Under the pieces are notes generated by a model. That model worked only from the letters and a program-made list of their open reading frames with translations. It was not told where the DNA came from and searched no databases. Source: [Mycobacterium] stephanolepidis (GTDB lineage Bacteria; Actinomycetota; Actinomycetes; Mycobacteriales; Mycobacteriaceae). From it: 64,000 bases of DNA. Made by a program: the position numbers and the translations under genes. This document shows positions 35,741 through 46,544 of this stretch, piece after piece. Positions within the stretch are counted from its first letter, which is position 1; each line of letters begins with the position of its first letter. The DNA lies in contig NZ_AP018165.1 of assembly GCF_002356335.1 (NCBI RefSeq), forward strand, positions 4,898,001 to 4,962,000, written 5' to 3'.

Positions 35741-37333
35741 TCAGACAGATGCTCGGGCGATATGGGGTGCGGGTCTACGCGCGTGCAGCCACGACGGCAG
35801 CCAGGCCGGAGGATTGTCGGCAACCCCATCGCACGGCCCGCCCGCCGGATCGTCCGTGTCATCACTATGTGCGCGCACCAGGTCCTCGCTGGGGTGATAG
35901 ATCTGGCGCAGCACCAACGCGCACAACCCGATCACCGCGATATCGCGCACCAGCACCGTGCCGGTGAACCACTGCTCGGGCAACCCCTTGTTCTCCATAC
36001 CCAGCAGGTAATACATCCGCGGAACCCACACCAACGCGTCGACGGTCATCCACGCCAACAGGATTCGGCGATGCGGCAAGGCCACCACGGCAAGTGGCAC
36101 CAGCCACAGCGAGAACTGCGGACTCCAGACCTTGTTGGTCAGCAGGAACACCGCCACCACCAGGAAGGCCAACTGCGCCACACGCGGGCGTCGCGGAGCC
36201 GCCAGTGCCACGTATCCGATGCCCAGGCAGCAGATCCCGAACAGAACGGCCGATACCGCGTTGAGCACGACCGGGGGCTCCCAGAAACCCAGCGGGCCGT
36301 CGAAGCCCCGCCATCCCGTGAAGGACTTGACGACGTTGTACAGCGAGTCCATGTCGTCGCCGCGACGGGTATTGAGCCGGAAGAACTCCCCCCATCCGCG
36401 CGGGAAGAGCATCGCCACCGGCGCGTTCACCACGACCCAGCTTGCCAGTGCGGCCGCGGCCGTCTTGGAGAACTCGTGCATCTTGCCGCCGCGCAGACTC
36501 ACCAACAGCAGCGGAAACAGCAGCAGCACCGGATAGAGCTTGGCGGCCACACCCAGCCCCATCAGCACACCCGCCAGCCACGGTTTGCGACGAGCCCACG
36601 CCCACAGTGCCGTCATGCTGAAAGCCGTTGCAAGAGAATCAAAATTCGTGAATATCTGGAAGATCACGATCGGGGACGCGGCGATTATCACCACATCCCA
36701 CGGGCGTGTGTGCGGGCTCAATCCCGCACTGGCCCAGATGGTCACCAACCACGCGAGCGCCAATCCGAAAGCCACGATGTTGAAGAACATCACCACTTCG
36801 GCGACGATCGGCAGCCCCAGCAGATCGCTGGCCTGGGTGTACGTCTTGGCCAGCGCCATCGCGGTGTATTGATACACCCCGGTCACCACCGGGTACTCCA
36901 TGTACCGGACCGCCGGAGTGCCGTCGTACTGAATCTTCTGGCGCCCGCCCGAGTCGGTCTCCAGCCAGCTGGACTTGTACGGGAAACGCCCCTGATTCAA
37001 CAGCTCCGCGCCGTAGAGCGGCACCGTGTCCGAGTAGCACAACTGGTAGTAGGCCCGGTTGTTGTCCCAATTGGCCACGCGCTGAGCACCGTTGCCGGAA
37101 CCACTCTGCTGCAGGCAGGGCGCCTTACTGGTCCACCCCAGGATGAGGAATCCCAGCGCGATGATGAACACCACCCGCAGCGGTGTCCAGAACGGCTGGC
37201 GCCCGACCAGCGCGTGCCTGCCCAACGGCCCACCGATCACCTCGGATAGCTCGGCACCCATCGCATCGGTGTGACTGGGGAAGTTGCGATCATCGGCACT
37301 GCGCAGGTCATCGGCGAGCTTCTCGGGAGACAC
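35741..37333 (-). CDS. GT87-type polyprenol-phosphate-dependent mannosyltransferase family membrane protein (Rv0051-like)
   Basis: About 530 residues with many membrane segments (RVVFIIALGFLILGW, LALAWLVTIWASAGL and others) of the GT-C fold. Gene position after ponA and before rpsF is that of Rv0051 in M. tuberculosis. GT87 proteins transfer mannose from polyprenol-phosphate to envelope lipids or glycans; the acceptor here is unknown. The GTG at 37333 avoids overlap with ponA; starts at 37390 or ATG 37261 are also possible and no ribosome site decides. Confidence 0.8.
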   Translation of the reverse strand: MSPEKLADDLRSADDRNFPSHTDAMGAELSEVIGGPLGRHALVGRQPFWTPLRVVFIIALGFLILGWTSKAPCLQQSGSGNGAQRVANWDNNRAYYQLCYSDTVPLYGAELLNQGRFPYKSSWLETDSGGRQKIQYDGTPAVRYMEYPVVTGVYQYTAMALAKTYTQASDLLGLPIVAEVVMFFNIVAFGLALAWLVTIWASAGLSPHTRPWDVVIIAASPIVIFQIFTNFDSLATAFSMTALWAWARRKPWLAGVLMGLGVAAKLYPVLLLFPLLLVSLRGGKMHEFSKTAAAALASWVVVNAPVAMLFPRGWGEFFRLNTRRGDDMDSLYNVVKSFTGWRGFDGPLGFWEPPVVLNAVSAVLFGICCLGIGYVALAAPRRPRVAQLAFLVVAVFLLTNKVWSPQFSLWLVPLAVVALPHRRILLAWMTVDALVWVPRMYYLLGMENKGLPEQWFTGTVLVRDIAVIGLCALVLRQIYHPSEDLVRAHSDDTDDPAGGPCDGVADNPPAWLPSWLHARRPAPHIARASV

Positions 37334-37361
37334 CGTCGCACGGGATTCGGCCGGCACCTGC

Positions 37362-39758
37362 CTACTGCCCCGGAGGTGGCGGCGCGTCACCCGCCGGTGG
37401 CGCCGCCGGGCCCACCGGAATCGTCGTCGGCGGTCCCACCGGAATGGTGATACCCGGCGCGATCTCGATGGTCGGCTGGATGACCGTCACCTCGCCGCCA
37501 CCGCCCGGCGCGGGCGCCGGCGGACCGTTCGGAGCGGGAGGCGGAGGCACGTAGACCGGCACGCCGGCGTAACCACCGATGGCGCCCGGCTTGGGGAAGG
37601 TCTCCTTGGTGGAGCCGTCCAACGCGCCATTCATGGTCTTCTGCCAGATGTCCGACGGCAGGCCGGAGCCGTAGATCGGTCCACCCCAACTGTTTCTGAT
37701 CGGCTTGCCATCGTCGGTTCCCACCCACACCGCGGTCGAGAGCGACGGGGTGAAGCCGACCATCCAGGCGTCCTTGTTGTCCTTGGTGTCGCCCAGCTGC
37801 GCGGTACCGGTCTTGGCGGCCGACTCTCGTCCGCCGGCCAGGCCATGCCCACGGGAGTAGGCAGCGATCGGTTTCATCGCCGAGATCGCGTTGTTCGCAA
37901 CATCATCAGAGAATCGCTTCTCGCCTGTGTTGTCGGAGGAACCCGCGTCGAAAAGCACCTGGCCGTCCGCGTTCACAACCTTCTGGATGAAATGCGGCTT
38001 GCGGTAGGTCCCCGACGCCGCCAAGGTCGCGTACGCCGAGGCCATATCGATCACCCGGGTCTGGTACTGGCCCAGCACCACACCGTTATTCGGCGGACCG
38101 CCCTGACCGTCCTCGGACAAGGTGTGCGAGACACCGGGGAAGTTCTCGGCGATACCGGCGGCATGCGCGGCGGTAGCCACATCGTCGGGCCCGTTCTTCA
38201 GCTTCAGCATGAGCCGGTAGAAGCTGGTGTTCAGCGAGCGCTTGAGCGCCTCGGCCACCGAACACGTTCCGCACGAAGCGTCTTCGCTGTTCTTGATGGT
38301 GATGCCCTGATAGGTCAGCTCCGAGCTGTCCAGCTGGTAGCCCAGTCCGATTCCCTGCTGCAGCGCCGCGACCAAGGCGAACACCTTGAACGACGAACCG
38401 GTCTGCAGACCCTGCTGCGCATAGTCCAGGCCCTGCGCGTTGGACCCGCCGTAGTACGCCTTGACCGCACCCGTGCGCGGGTCCACGGACACCACCGCCG
38501 TTCGCAGGTCCGCGTTCTCGCCCTGCAAGGTGCTGTTGACCGCGTTCTCGGCAGCCTGCTGCGCCTTGGTGTCGATGGTCGTCGTGATCTGCAGGCCCTC
38601 GGTGTTCAACGTCTGCTCGTCGATGTTGAACAGATCGGTGAGCTCCGCCATCACCTGACGCTTGATAAGTCCATTGGGACCGGTGGTCGCGTTCTGGGCA
38701 GCGGCCTGCTCGGGCGGCACCGTCGCGGGGTACACCTGCCCGGCACGATCCTGCGCGGACAGTGCGCCGATGGTGACCATGCCGTCGAGCACCCAGTTCC
38801 ACCGGTTCGTCGACTCCGGCAGATCCACCGCGGGGTCCAGGCGTGACGGCCGTTGGATCAGTGCGGCCAACAACGCGCCCTCGGAGACCGTGAGCTGTTC
38901 GACGGGCTTGTCGAAGTAGGCCTTCGACGCCGCCGAGATGCCGTAGGCGCCACGTCCGAAATAGATGATGTTGAGGTAGGCCTCCAGCACCTGATCCTTA
39001 GACCAGGACTGCGACATCTTGGTGGAGATGACGATCTCCTTGGCCTTACGGGTCAGACCGCCGAGGCCGGCGCGCTGCGCACCCACCATCGCGTTCTTCA
39101 CGTACTGCTGGGTGATCGTGGAACCACCCTGGGTATCGCCGCCGAACATGTTGTTCTTGACCGCGCGCAGCAGACCCGAGAAGGAGAAGCCCGGGTTGCC
39201 GTAGAAATCGCGATCCTCGGCGGCCATCACCGCCGCACGCACGTGCTGGGGCACCTGGTCGATCTTGATGTCGACCCGGTTTCCGTCCGGTGGAACAACT
39301 TTCGCGAGTTCGGTGGTGCCGTCGCTGGCCAAGATGGTGGACACCTGGCTGGTACGGATATCGCCCGGCTTCGGGATGTCGACCACCGAATACGCCAGTG
39401 CGAACGTCGCCAGCGGTATGACGATGGCCAACAGCACCAGGGCGATCATCACGCGACGGAAGACTTTCCAGCTGTTGCTCTTTCGTCTACGGCGACGCTG
39501 CGGCGGACGCGACGAACCACCCGGCCTGCCGGATGGGGGCGGTGGCTCATGTCCGTTGCCCTCGCCATCACGCTCCAGCGCAGCGCGCGCCGCAGCCACA
39601 GCGTCCTCATCGCGCCGGTACAGCGGCAGATCCTCGACGGGGTCGAGGATCGACGTCGGCCGATCGTCCATGCTGGGGGTGCGCGGTGAATCCGAGCCGC
39701 CGGAAGCTACCGGATTCTGTCCGCCAACCACGCCACCCTCACCCTGTGGCCTATTCAC
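37362..39758 (-). CDS. ponA: Bifunctional penicillin-binding protein (PonA1)
   Basis: About 798 residues from GTG 39758. Order: Pro-rich cytoplasmic tail, one membrane segment (MIALVLLAIVIPLATFALAY), the glycosyltransferase domain (catalytic Glu in MAAEDRDFYGNPGF; GGSTITQQYVKN), then the transpeptidase with Ser-x-x-Lys in TGSSFK, S-x-N in SLN and KTG in AKTGTAQ. Ends in a long Pro-rich tail. It polymerises and cross-links peptidoglycan. The GTG overlaps the DUF5318 stop by 8 bp; the frame is open to ATG 39830. Confidence 0.93.
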   Translation of the reverse strand: MNRPQGEGGVVGGQNPVASGGSDSPRTPSMDDRPTSILDPVEDLPLYRRDEDAVAAARAALERDGEGNGHEPPPPSGRPGGSSRPPQRRRRRKSNSWKVFRRVMIALVLLAIVIPLATFALAYSVVDIPKPGDIRTSQVSTILASDGTTELAKVVPPDGNRVDIKIDQVPQHVRAAVMAAEDRDFYGNPGFSFSGLLRAVKNNMFGGDTQGGSTITQQYVKNAMVGAQRAGLGGLTRKAKEIVISTKMSQSWSKDQVLEAYLNIIYFGRGAYGISAASKAYFDKPVEQLTVSEGALLAALIQRPSRLDPAVDLPESTNRWNWVLDGMVTIGALSAQDRAGQVYPATVPPEQAAAQNATTGPNGLIKRQVMAELTDLFNIDEQTLNTEGLQITTTIDTKAQQAAENAVNSTLQGENADLRTAVVSVDPRTGAVKAYYGGSNAQGLDYAQQGLQTGSSFKVFALVAALQQGIGLGYQLDSSELTYQGITIKNSEDASCGTCSVAEALKRSLNTSFYRLMLKLKNGPDDVATAAHAAGIAENFPGVSHTLSEDGQGGPPNNGVVLGQYQTRVIDMASAYATLAASGTYRKPHFIQKVVNADGQVLFDAGSSDNTGEKRFSDDVANNAISAMKPIAAYSRGHGLAGGRESAAKTGTAQLGDTKDNKDAWMVGFTPSLSTAVWVGTDDGKPIRNSWGGPIYGSGLPSDIWQKTMNGALDGSTKETFPKPGAIGGYAGVPVYVPPPPAPNGPPAPAPGGGGEVTVIQPTIEIAPGITIPVGPPTTIPVGPAAPPAGDAPPPPGQ

Positions 39759-40173
39759 TGGCCGTCCGGGCACGAGTTGTTCGCTGACGTGGGGTGGTCC
39801 CCTTCGGCGCCGGGAGGGCGCCCATGACATACGACTTCACCAAATGATTCCAACTGCAGGTCCGGCATACCTCGACAACGTGCACGGCGAACTCTGAGTA
39901 CCGAGTGGCCAGCAGCACCAGTTCCTCGGCCGTACGGGCCGAGCCGGATACCGCTCCCAGATGCTCGCCGAAAACCCACGACACCAGCGTCAGTTGCTCC
40001 TTGCGACAGATCGGGCACACCACCGCACTCGATTTGCCGTGGAACTTGGCCGCACGGAGCAGATATGGGTTCGCGTCGCAGACTTCGGCCACGCCGGTAC
40101 GCCCGGAATAGACCTCAGCCAGCAGGGATCGCCGCTTGAGCGCGTAATCCACCACCTGTCTCTGCAATCGCAC
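39751..40173 (-). CDS. DUF5318 family protein (Rv0049-like)
   Basis: 140 residues from GTG 40173: VDYALKRRSLLAEVYSGRTG, then two Cys pairs in VCPICRKE and EVCRTCSWN, a likely zinc ribbon. Conserved next to ponA1 in mycobacteria (Rv0049), function unknown. Its stop lies within the start of ponA, so the two are coupled. Confidence 0.85.
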   Translation of the reverse strand: MRLQRQVVDYALKRRSLLAEVYSGRTGVAEVCDANPYLLRAAKFHGKSSAVVCPICRKEQLTLVSWVFGEHLGAVSGSARTAEELVLLATRYSEFAVHVVEVCRTCSWNHLVKSYVMGALPAPKGTTPRQRTTRARTASE

Positions 40174-40303
40174 GGTAACCAGAGTACGTCCGATTACGCG
40201 CTGGCCAAGCCCGGGCCACACAGACAGCACGTACTTTGCGAAGCCGATCTCTGCCCGCGTTCCGCTCGTTACGATGGGACGGCTGTCGGGAAGAGGGGGA
40301 CAT

Positions 40304-40687
40304 ATGACATTTCGTCGACTATCACCGGTGCTCGGCGGCTTTGCGGTCTTGGCCGTCATCGCACCCGTCGCCATCGACAATCCCGTGGCGACCGCCTCCC
40401 CACCGGTTGGGGTGAAGGGCACCGGAAAGGTCGTCGGAACGGCGGTCCTGAAGGTGATCGGTGGCGGGACGGCGACCGTCACCTGGAAAGAGAACGACGG
40501 CACGGCCCACATCGAAAAGGATGTCGCGCTGCCCTGGGAGCACACCATCGACGTCGTCGAGGAAGCGAACTCCGAAGTCCGGGCCAACGGGACCGGCGCT
40601 ACCGGCTGCACGATCACCATGGGCGACATGCTGGTGTCGTTCAAGAGCGAGCCGAACCCGGTCTGCGAGTTCGCGTACTGGGGCTGA
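40304..40687 (+). CDS. Secreted protein with MmpS-like domain
   Basis: 127 residues. Signal-like MTFRRLSPVLGGFAVLAVIA; the mature part (ATVTWKENDGTAHIEKDVAL, then GCTITMGDMLVSF and VCEFAYWG) resembles the beta-rich extracellular domain of MmpS proteins, with a Cys pair. No MmpL gene is adjacent. ATG follows AAGAGGGGGA. Plausible export accessory factor; similarity is by eye. Confidence 0.65.
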   Translation: MTFRRLSPVLGGFAVLAVIAPVAIDNPVATASPPVGVKGTGKVVGTAVLKVIGGGTATVTWKENDGTAHIEKDVALPWEHTIDVVEEANSEVRANGTGATGCTITMGDMLVSFKSEPNPVCEFAYWG

Positions 40688-40713
40688 CGCACCTGGGTGC
40701 TGCGGGCCCGGGC

Positions 40714-40739
40714 CGCTCTACGATTCCTCGCATGGCGAC
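40714..40739 (+). repeat. 26-bp repeat, copy 1, with leaderless promoter
   Basis: Identical to 41528-41553. It includes TACGAT (40719-40724), seven bases and the ATG at 40732, so a leaderless mRNA is expected. Confidence 0.8.
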
Positions 40740-41517
40740 CCGTGCCAAGGATTCCGACCGAGACGTCACGTGCAAGGCGCTCGACGCCGCCTTCGGCGAT
40801 GGCCAGCTCTCATCGGAGGAGCACCGCCAGCGGATCGCCATCGCCACCAGTGCACAGACTCTCGGCGAGCTCAACAGCGTGGTCTCCGATCTGCAGATCG
40901 CCACCCTGCCAACCCAGATACCCATCCCCCAGCCGCAGCGGCGCCGCTGGCCGGCGATCGTCGTGACCGCCGTCGTCGCTGCCGCCCTCGGGGCCGGGGT
41001 GGGTGCCTATGTCACACGGCCGGTGCCACCTGACCCGGGCGCGGCGGCCGACGGCATCGCTCCCGTCGTGATCGCCCCGACGAAGTTGTTCTCCGTCCCG
41101 GGACTGTCCGGCCTGCTGGACCAGATGCGCGCCAAGTTCGGCGACACCGTCGGCATCGAACTGACCGTCCGCTCCAACAACGCGGCGCTGGTCCGCATCG
41201 AATCCGCGGATCCGAACCTGCCCATCACGTACCCGTATCAGGGCGGGTTCCGTGACGGCGGCGCGATGCCCGGTACCTGGCGCAATGTTCGGATCGGAGA
41301 CCTGAGCCGATTCGATCCGGCCAAGATCATCGGGGTTCTTCGCGGAGCACCCGAAACCCTGAATGTGCCCGCCGCCGGCGATGGCGGGACCGTCATGGTG
41401 ATCAAGCCCAATGACGAGGGCGTCGACATCACCATTACCGTCTCGGAGCGAGACCGCACCGGGCGGATGGTCGTCGCGGGTAACGGCGAGCCCAAAGAGG
41501 TCGTGCCCGCATCCTGA
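40732..41517 (+). CDS. DUF1707 domain membrane protein
   Basis: 261 residues. DUF1707 at 5-55 (AKDSDRDVTCKALDAAFGDG, RQRIAIATSAQTLGELNSVV), one membrane segment (AIVVTAVVAAALGAGVGAYV) and a C-terminal extracellular domain of about 160 residues. First of two tandem paralogues in the place of Rv0048c. Function unknown. Very probably leaderless; upstream open frame is not coding. Confidence 0.85.
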   Translation: MATRAKDSDRDVTCKALDAAFGDGQLSSEEHRQRIAIATSAQTLGELNSVVSDLQIATLPTQIPIPQPQRRRWPAIVVTAVVAAALGAGVGAYVTRPVPPDPGAAADGIAPVVIAPTKLFSVPGLSGLLDQMRAKFGDTVGIELTVRSNNAALVRIESADPNLPITYPYQGGFRDGGAMPGTWRNVRIGDLSRFDPAKIIGVLRGAPETLNVPAAGDGGTVMVIKPNDEGVDITITVSERDRTGRMVVAGNGEPKEVVPAS

Positions 41518-41527
41518 CCATCACGAT

Positions 41528-41553
41528 CGCTCTACGATTCCTCGCATGGCGAC
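41528..41553 (+). repeat. 26-bp repeat, copy 2, with leaderless promoter
   Basis: Identical to 40714-40739, carrying TACGAT at 41533-41538 and the ATG at 41546 after seven bases. Confidence 0.8.
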
Positions 41554-42391
41554 AGGCACCCGGGCCAAGGACAGCGACCGCAACGACACCTGCAAGCTGC
41601 TCGACGACGCACTGAGCGACGGGCAGCTGTCGATGGAGGAGCACCGCGAACGCGTTGCCTCGGCCACCACCGCCTCAACGCTGGGACAGCTCAGCTCGCT
41701 GGTCTCGGATCTGCAGAACGCCAAAGCGGCCGCCCACATGCCCGTACTGAAGGGTCCGCAGCGCCCCTGGTGGCGACGGTGGTACGCGCCCGCCGGTGTG
41801 GCCGCCGCCCTTGTCCTCGTCGGTGTGCTCATCGGTTGGGGCGCCTACGGAAACACCAGCTCTCCGATGGACTTCACCGCCGACCCCGGTGCCAAGCCCG
41901 ACGGTGTGGCGCCCATTGTGATGACGCCCCCACGCCAACTGATGTCGCTCGGCGGCCTGACAGGTCTCTTTGAGCAGATGCGCCAAAAATTCGGTGACAC
42001 CGCCGGGTACGAGCTGAACATCTTCGGGGACTACGCGATCTTGACCCGCCCCGATCCCCGTGAACCTCGCCGCACCCTGCGTTACACCTATCGGGGCGGA
42101 TGGGACCATCCCGACGACTCATCGGGCAGCCACGCCGACCGCACGGTTGATCTCGCCAAGTTCGACCTCAAGACCATCATCGGCATCATGCGCGGCGCAC
42201 CCGAAACCCTCGGCATCAAACAGAGCGAGGTCAAGAACACGTACCTGTTCATCAAGCCGAGCGAGGACAAGACCGCACCGCCGGACACCGTTCAGATCGA
42301 CATTTCGATCAGCGGCGAGTTCCAGAACGGGTCGATCTACGTGAATCCGGACGGCACCCCCATCCGAACCATGTACCCCTCCGGGAGTTAG
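41546..42391 (+). CDS. DUF1707 domain membrane protein (second paralogue)
   Basis: 281 residues, parallel to its neighbour over its length: AKDSDRNDTCKLLDDALSDG, membrane segment AGVAAALVLVGVLIGWGAYG, then KFDLKTIIGIMRGAPETLGI against KIIGVLRGAPETLNV in the first copy. The duplication includes the promoter and start. Function unknown. Confidence 0.85.
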   Translation: MATGTRAKDSDRNDTCKLLDDALSDGQLSMEEHRERVASATTASTLGQLSSLVSDLQNAKAAAHMPVLKGPQRPWWRRWYAPAGVAAALVLVGVLIGWGAYGNTSSPMDFTADPGAKPDGVAPIVMTPPRQLMSLGGLTGLFEQMRQKFGDTAGYELNIFGDYAILTRPDPREPRRTLRYTYRGGWDHPDDSSGSHADRTVDLAKFDLKTIIGIMRGAPETLGIKQSEVKNTYLFIKPSEDKTAPPDTVQIDISISGEFQNGSIYVNPDGTPIRTMYPSGS

Positions 42392-42493
42392 ATCTTCCCC
42401 CGTGTGGCGCCCGCATATATCGCGGCGATACTATGTCCCGATCGGTGCACGAGAGATGCTCCGGCGTCATACACGGTGTGAGGAGGTGACTTC

Positions 42494-43039
42494 ATGTTGG
42501 AACTGGCCATCCTTGGCTTGCTGCTTGAGTCACCCATGCACGGCTACGAGCTGCGCAAGCGCCTGACCGGATTGCTCGGAGCATTCCGGGCCTTCTCCTA
42601 CGGCTCGCTGTACCCGGCCTTGCGCCGCATGCAGGCCGACGGGCTGATCGCAGAGGACTCCGCGCCCGCGGGCACCACGGTGCTGCTTCGCGGCAAGCGG
42701 GTCTATCAGATGACCGCCGCCGGTCGCGCACGCTTCAGCGAGCTGGTCGCGGACACCGGTCCGCAGAATTACACCGACGACGGCTTCGGTGTGCACCTGG
42801 CGTTCTTCAACCGCACCCCGGCCGAGGCCCGGATGCGAATCCTCGAAGGCCGACGCCGTCAGGTAGAAGAGCGTCGGGAGGGCCTGCGCGAGGCCATCAC
42901 CCGGGCAAGCAGTTCGTTCGACCGGTACACCAAGCAGCTGCACCAGCTTGGCCTGGAATCCAGTGAACGAGAAGTGAAGTGGCTCAACGACTTGATCGCC
43001 GCCGAGCGCACCGCGCAGGCACGAGTCGAGGAGCGTTAG
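42494..43039 (+). CDS. PadR family transcriptional regulator (Rv0047c-like)
   Basis: 181 residues. Winged helix [20 protein letters not shown] and [17 protein letters not shown], then a helical C-terminal dimer arm (Vir_act_alpha_C type). Perfect AGGAGGTGA site. Stands 41 bp before ino1 as in M. tuberculosis; may regulate the pair. Confidence 0.92.
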   Translation: MLELAILGLLLESPMHGYELRKRLTGLLGAFRAFSYGSLYPALRRMQADGLIAEDSAPAGTTVLLRGKRVYQMTAAGRARFSELVADTGPQNYTDDGFGVHLAFFNRTPAEARMRILEGRRRQVEERREGLREAITRASSSFDRYTKQLHQLGLESSEREVKWLNDLIAAERTAQARVEER

Positions 43040-43080
43040 ACGTGACACAGCGCACGACCATCGGTAAAGGAGAACCGTCC

Positions 43081-44172
<1,092 letters not shown>

Positions 44173-44192
44173 GCCTGTTCTTCGTTCTACCC

Positions 44193-44224
44193 ACCGAGGG
44201 CACACCGTCAGGTGTGCCCTCGGT
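44193..44224. terminator. Bidirectional rho-independent-type terminator
   Basis: ACCGAGGGCACACC pairs perfectly with GGTGTGCCCTCGGT around GTCA and is followed by a T-rich GTTATTTGTT. It lies between the convergent ino1 and LLM genes and can serve both. Confidence 0.85.
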
Positions 44225-44225
44225 G

Positions 44226-45056
44226 TTATTTGTTGTCCCGCAATCGATTCGCGACTGTGGCCAGCCGGTCGAGCGCGGCCAGGGTCTCGTCCTCGCCCAA
44301 CGGATCCAGATGAAGGAGCACCCGCTCCACGCCGGCATCCAGATACGCAGCGGCAGCCCGCTCCCCGGACACGCCGCTCACACCGACCGGCAGATCCGCG
44401 CGTCCCTGCTCGGCGAACCGGCGGCGCGCCACCCGCACATCCTCGGGGGTAGACGTCGCCGCGTACGGCAACCACCCATCACCTAACCGCACCGCGCGTG
44501 ATTGAGCGGCCCGGCTCGGACCACCCACGTACACCGGAATAGGTCTCCGTGGACGCGGGCTCGCGGCGATGGGCCCGAAATCGAGGTGCTCGCCATGGAA
44601 TTCCGCTACTTCCTCGGTCCACAGCTGTCTCAGGGCGACCAACTGTTCGTCGAGTTTCGCACCGCGCAGCGTCGGGTCGGCGCCGTGGTTGCGTAGCTCG
44701 CCCAGATTCCACCCGACGCCCACTCCCAGCACGGCGCGGCCACCTGACAGCGTCGCCAGCGTCGCCCAGGCCTTGGCGGTGTGCAACACATCGCGCTGGG
44801 GCAGCAGCGCCACCCCGGACCCGACCACCAGGTGCTCGGTGGCCGTGGCGGCGTAGGCGAGCACCACCGGCAGATCTCGTATCAACGGGAGCCGGGCCCG
44901 AAACTCCGCATCGATGTCATCGGGTGTGTCGACCGGGAAATAGGAATGATCGTCGAAGAGCAGCCAGTCGAAGCCGCGCTCTTCGACAGCGCGGGCAAGC
45001 ACGTCGGGGGCCACGTATCCGTCGGCCGATGAGGTAGAGATACCGAAGCCGGCCAT
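44226..45056 (-). CDS. LLM class F420-dependent oxidoreductase
   Basis: 276 residues: FDWLLFDDHSYFPVDTPDD, LVVGSGVALLPQRDVLHTAK, and GGRAVLGVGVGWNLGELRNHG. This is the TIGR03619-like branch of luciferase-fold enzymes. ATG 45056 is preceded by GGAGGTC; the frame stays open far upstream on the strand opposite the permease, which is not coding. Confidence 0.88.
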   Translation of the reverse strand: MAGFGISTSSADGYVAPDVLARAVEERGFDWLLFDDHSYFPVDTPDDIDAEFRARLPLIRDLPVVLAYAATATEHLVVGSGVALLPQRDVLHTAKAWATLATLSGGRAVLGVGVGWNLGELRNHGADPTLRGAKLDEQLVALRQLWTEEVAEFHGEHLDFGPIAASPRPRRPIPVYVGGPSRAAQSRAVRLGDGWLPYAATSTPEDVRVARRRFAEQGRADLPVGVSGVSGERAAAAYLDAGVERVLLHLDPLGEDETLAALDRLATVANRLRDNK

Positions 45057-45158
45057 GACCTCCAGGAACCTCCCGCACGCCACCGAAATTCCTGGCAACG
45101 CGCTGCACGATCTGATTGCGGGGTGCAACATCGACCTACCCGGCTGTAAGGAGAATCC

Positions 45159-46544
45159 ATGGCGACCACGGAATCGTCCGGCGAGGGCGGTCTGCAGCAT
45201 TCGTTGCAGAAGCGCCACCTGACGATGATCGCGATCGGTGGTGTCATCGGCGCCGGTCTGTTCGTCGGGTCCGGTGCGACGATCAAGGCGGCCGGCCCGG
45301 CCGCCTTCCTCACCTATGCCATAACCGGCGTGCTCATCGTACTGGTGATGCGCATGCTCGGCGAGATGGCCGTGGCGAATCCGTCGACCGGCTCCTTCGC
45401 CGACTACAGCCGCCGTGCCCTCGGTGATTGGGCAGGGTTCTCGGTCGGCTGGCTCTACTGGTACTTCTGGGTGATCGTCGTCGGGTTCGAGGCGGTGGCC
45501 GGTGGCAAGATCGTCCAAGATTGGTGGCCGCATTTTCCGTTGTGGCTCATCGCACTTGTCCTCATGGTGGCCATGACCGCCACCAACCTCTTCTCGGTGC
45601 GGTCCTATGGCGAGTTCGAGTACTGGTTCGCCAGTGTGAAAGTCCTTGCCATCATTGCATTTCTCGTTCTCGGCACGATGTTCGTACTGGGCTGGTGGCC
45701 GGGCAGGCACATGGACTTCTCCAACCTCACCAAGAGCGGGTTCGCTCCCAATGGCACCGGTGCGATCTTCTCCGCCATCGTGGTCGTGGTGTTTTCGATG
45801 GTCGGCCCGGAAATCGCGACCATCGCGGCCGCCGAATCCAAGGACCCCGCGCGGGCCATCAGCAGGGCGACCAACTCGGTCATCTACCGAATTGGGCTCT
45901 TCTTCGTGGGCTCCATCTTCCTCATCGCGGTGATCGTGCCGTGGGATAGCCCGACTCTGGGCACCTCGCCCTTCGTCACCGCATTCAAGACGATGGGAAT
46001 TCCGCGCGCCGACAACATCATGCGGATAGTCGTGCTCACCGCCGTGCTGTCCTGTCTCAATTCGGCGATGTACACCGCCTCCCGCATGCTGTTCGTCCTG
46101 GCAGGGCGGGGCGAGGCACCCCGCAGCTGGCTGCGCGTCAACTCGCGCGGTGTTCCGGTGCACGCCATCTTGGCGTCCTCATTCATCGGATTCGTCTGCG
46201 TGGTGCTGGCATACGTCGCCGAGGACACCGTCTTCCTGTTCCTGCTCAACTCCTCTGGTGCGGTAATTCTGTTCGTGTACTTCATGATTGCGATATCGCA
46301 GCTGGTACTCAGGCCCCGCACACCCCCGGAGAAATTGATCGTCAAGATGTGGGGTTATCCGGTGTTGACGATCCTCACCGCCGGTGCGATCGTGGCGATC
46401 CTGGTTGCCATGGGCTTTCAGGACGGCACCCGCTCGCAGCTGTGGACCAGCCTGCTGTCCTGGGCGGTGATCCTGCTCGCCTTCGTGGTGCTGCGGGTGA
46501 CCCGGCGCCGCGCGCCGGTGTCCGACGAACCGGTTACCCGGTAA
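45159..46544 (+). CDS. Amino acid permease (APC family, GabP/AnsP-like)
   Basis: 461 residues with about twelve membrane segments. N-terminal LQKRHLTMIAIGGVIGAGLF is the APC substrate-site signature; PEIATIAAAESKDPARAI is the conserved TM6-7 loop. Proton-coupled amino acid uptake, substrate probably GABA or a neutral amino acid. AAGGAG before the ATG. Overlaps the convergent phosphotransferase by 11 bp. Confidence 0.92.
   Translation: MATTESSGEGGLQHSLQKRHLTMIAIGGVIGAGLFVGSGATIKAAGPAAFLTYAITGVLIVLVMRMLGEMAVANPSTGSFADYSRRALGDWAGFSVGWLYWYFWVIVVGFEAVAGGKIVQDWWPHFPLWLIALVLMVAMTATNLFSVRSYGEFEYWFASVKVLAIIAFLVLGTMFVLGWWPGRHMDFSNLTKSGFAPNGTGAIFSAIVVVVFSMVGPEIATIAAAESKDPARAISRATNSVIYRIGLFFVGSIFLIAVIVPWDSPTLGTSPFVTAFKTMGIPRADNIMRIVVLTAVLSCLNSAMYTASRMLFVLAGRGEAPRSWLRVNSRGVPVHAILASSFIGFVCVVLAYVAEDTVFLFLLNSSGAVILFVYFMIAISQLVLRPRTPPEKLIVKMWGYPVLTILTAGAIVAILVAMGFQDGTRSQLWTSLLSWAVILLAFVVLRVTRRRAPVSDEPVTR

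Noticed and set aside
35762..37249. A 495-codon plus-strand frame opposite the GT87 gene
   Set aside because: Its residues are His/Arg/Gln-rich, as expected of antisense translation.
45057..46163. Long N-terminal extension of the LLM oxidoreductase
   Set aside because: It runs opposite the amino acid permease and has no ribosome site; the family start is at 45056.
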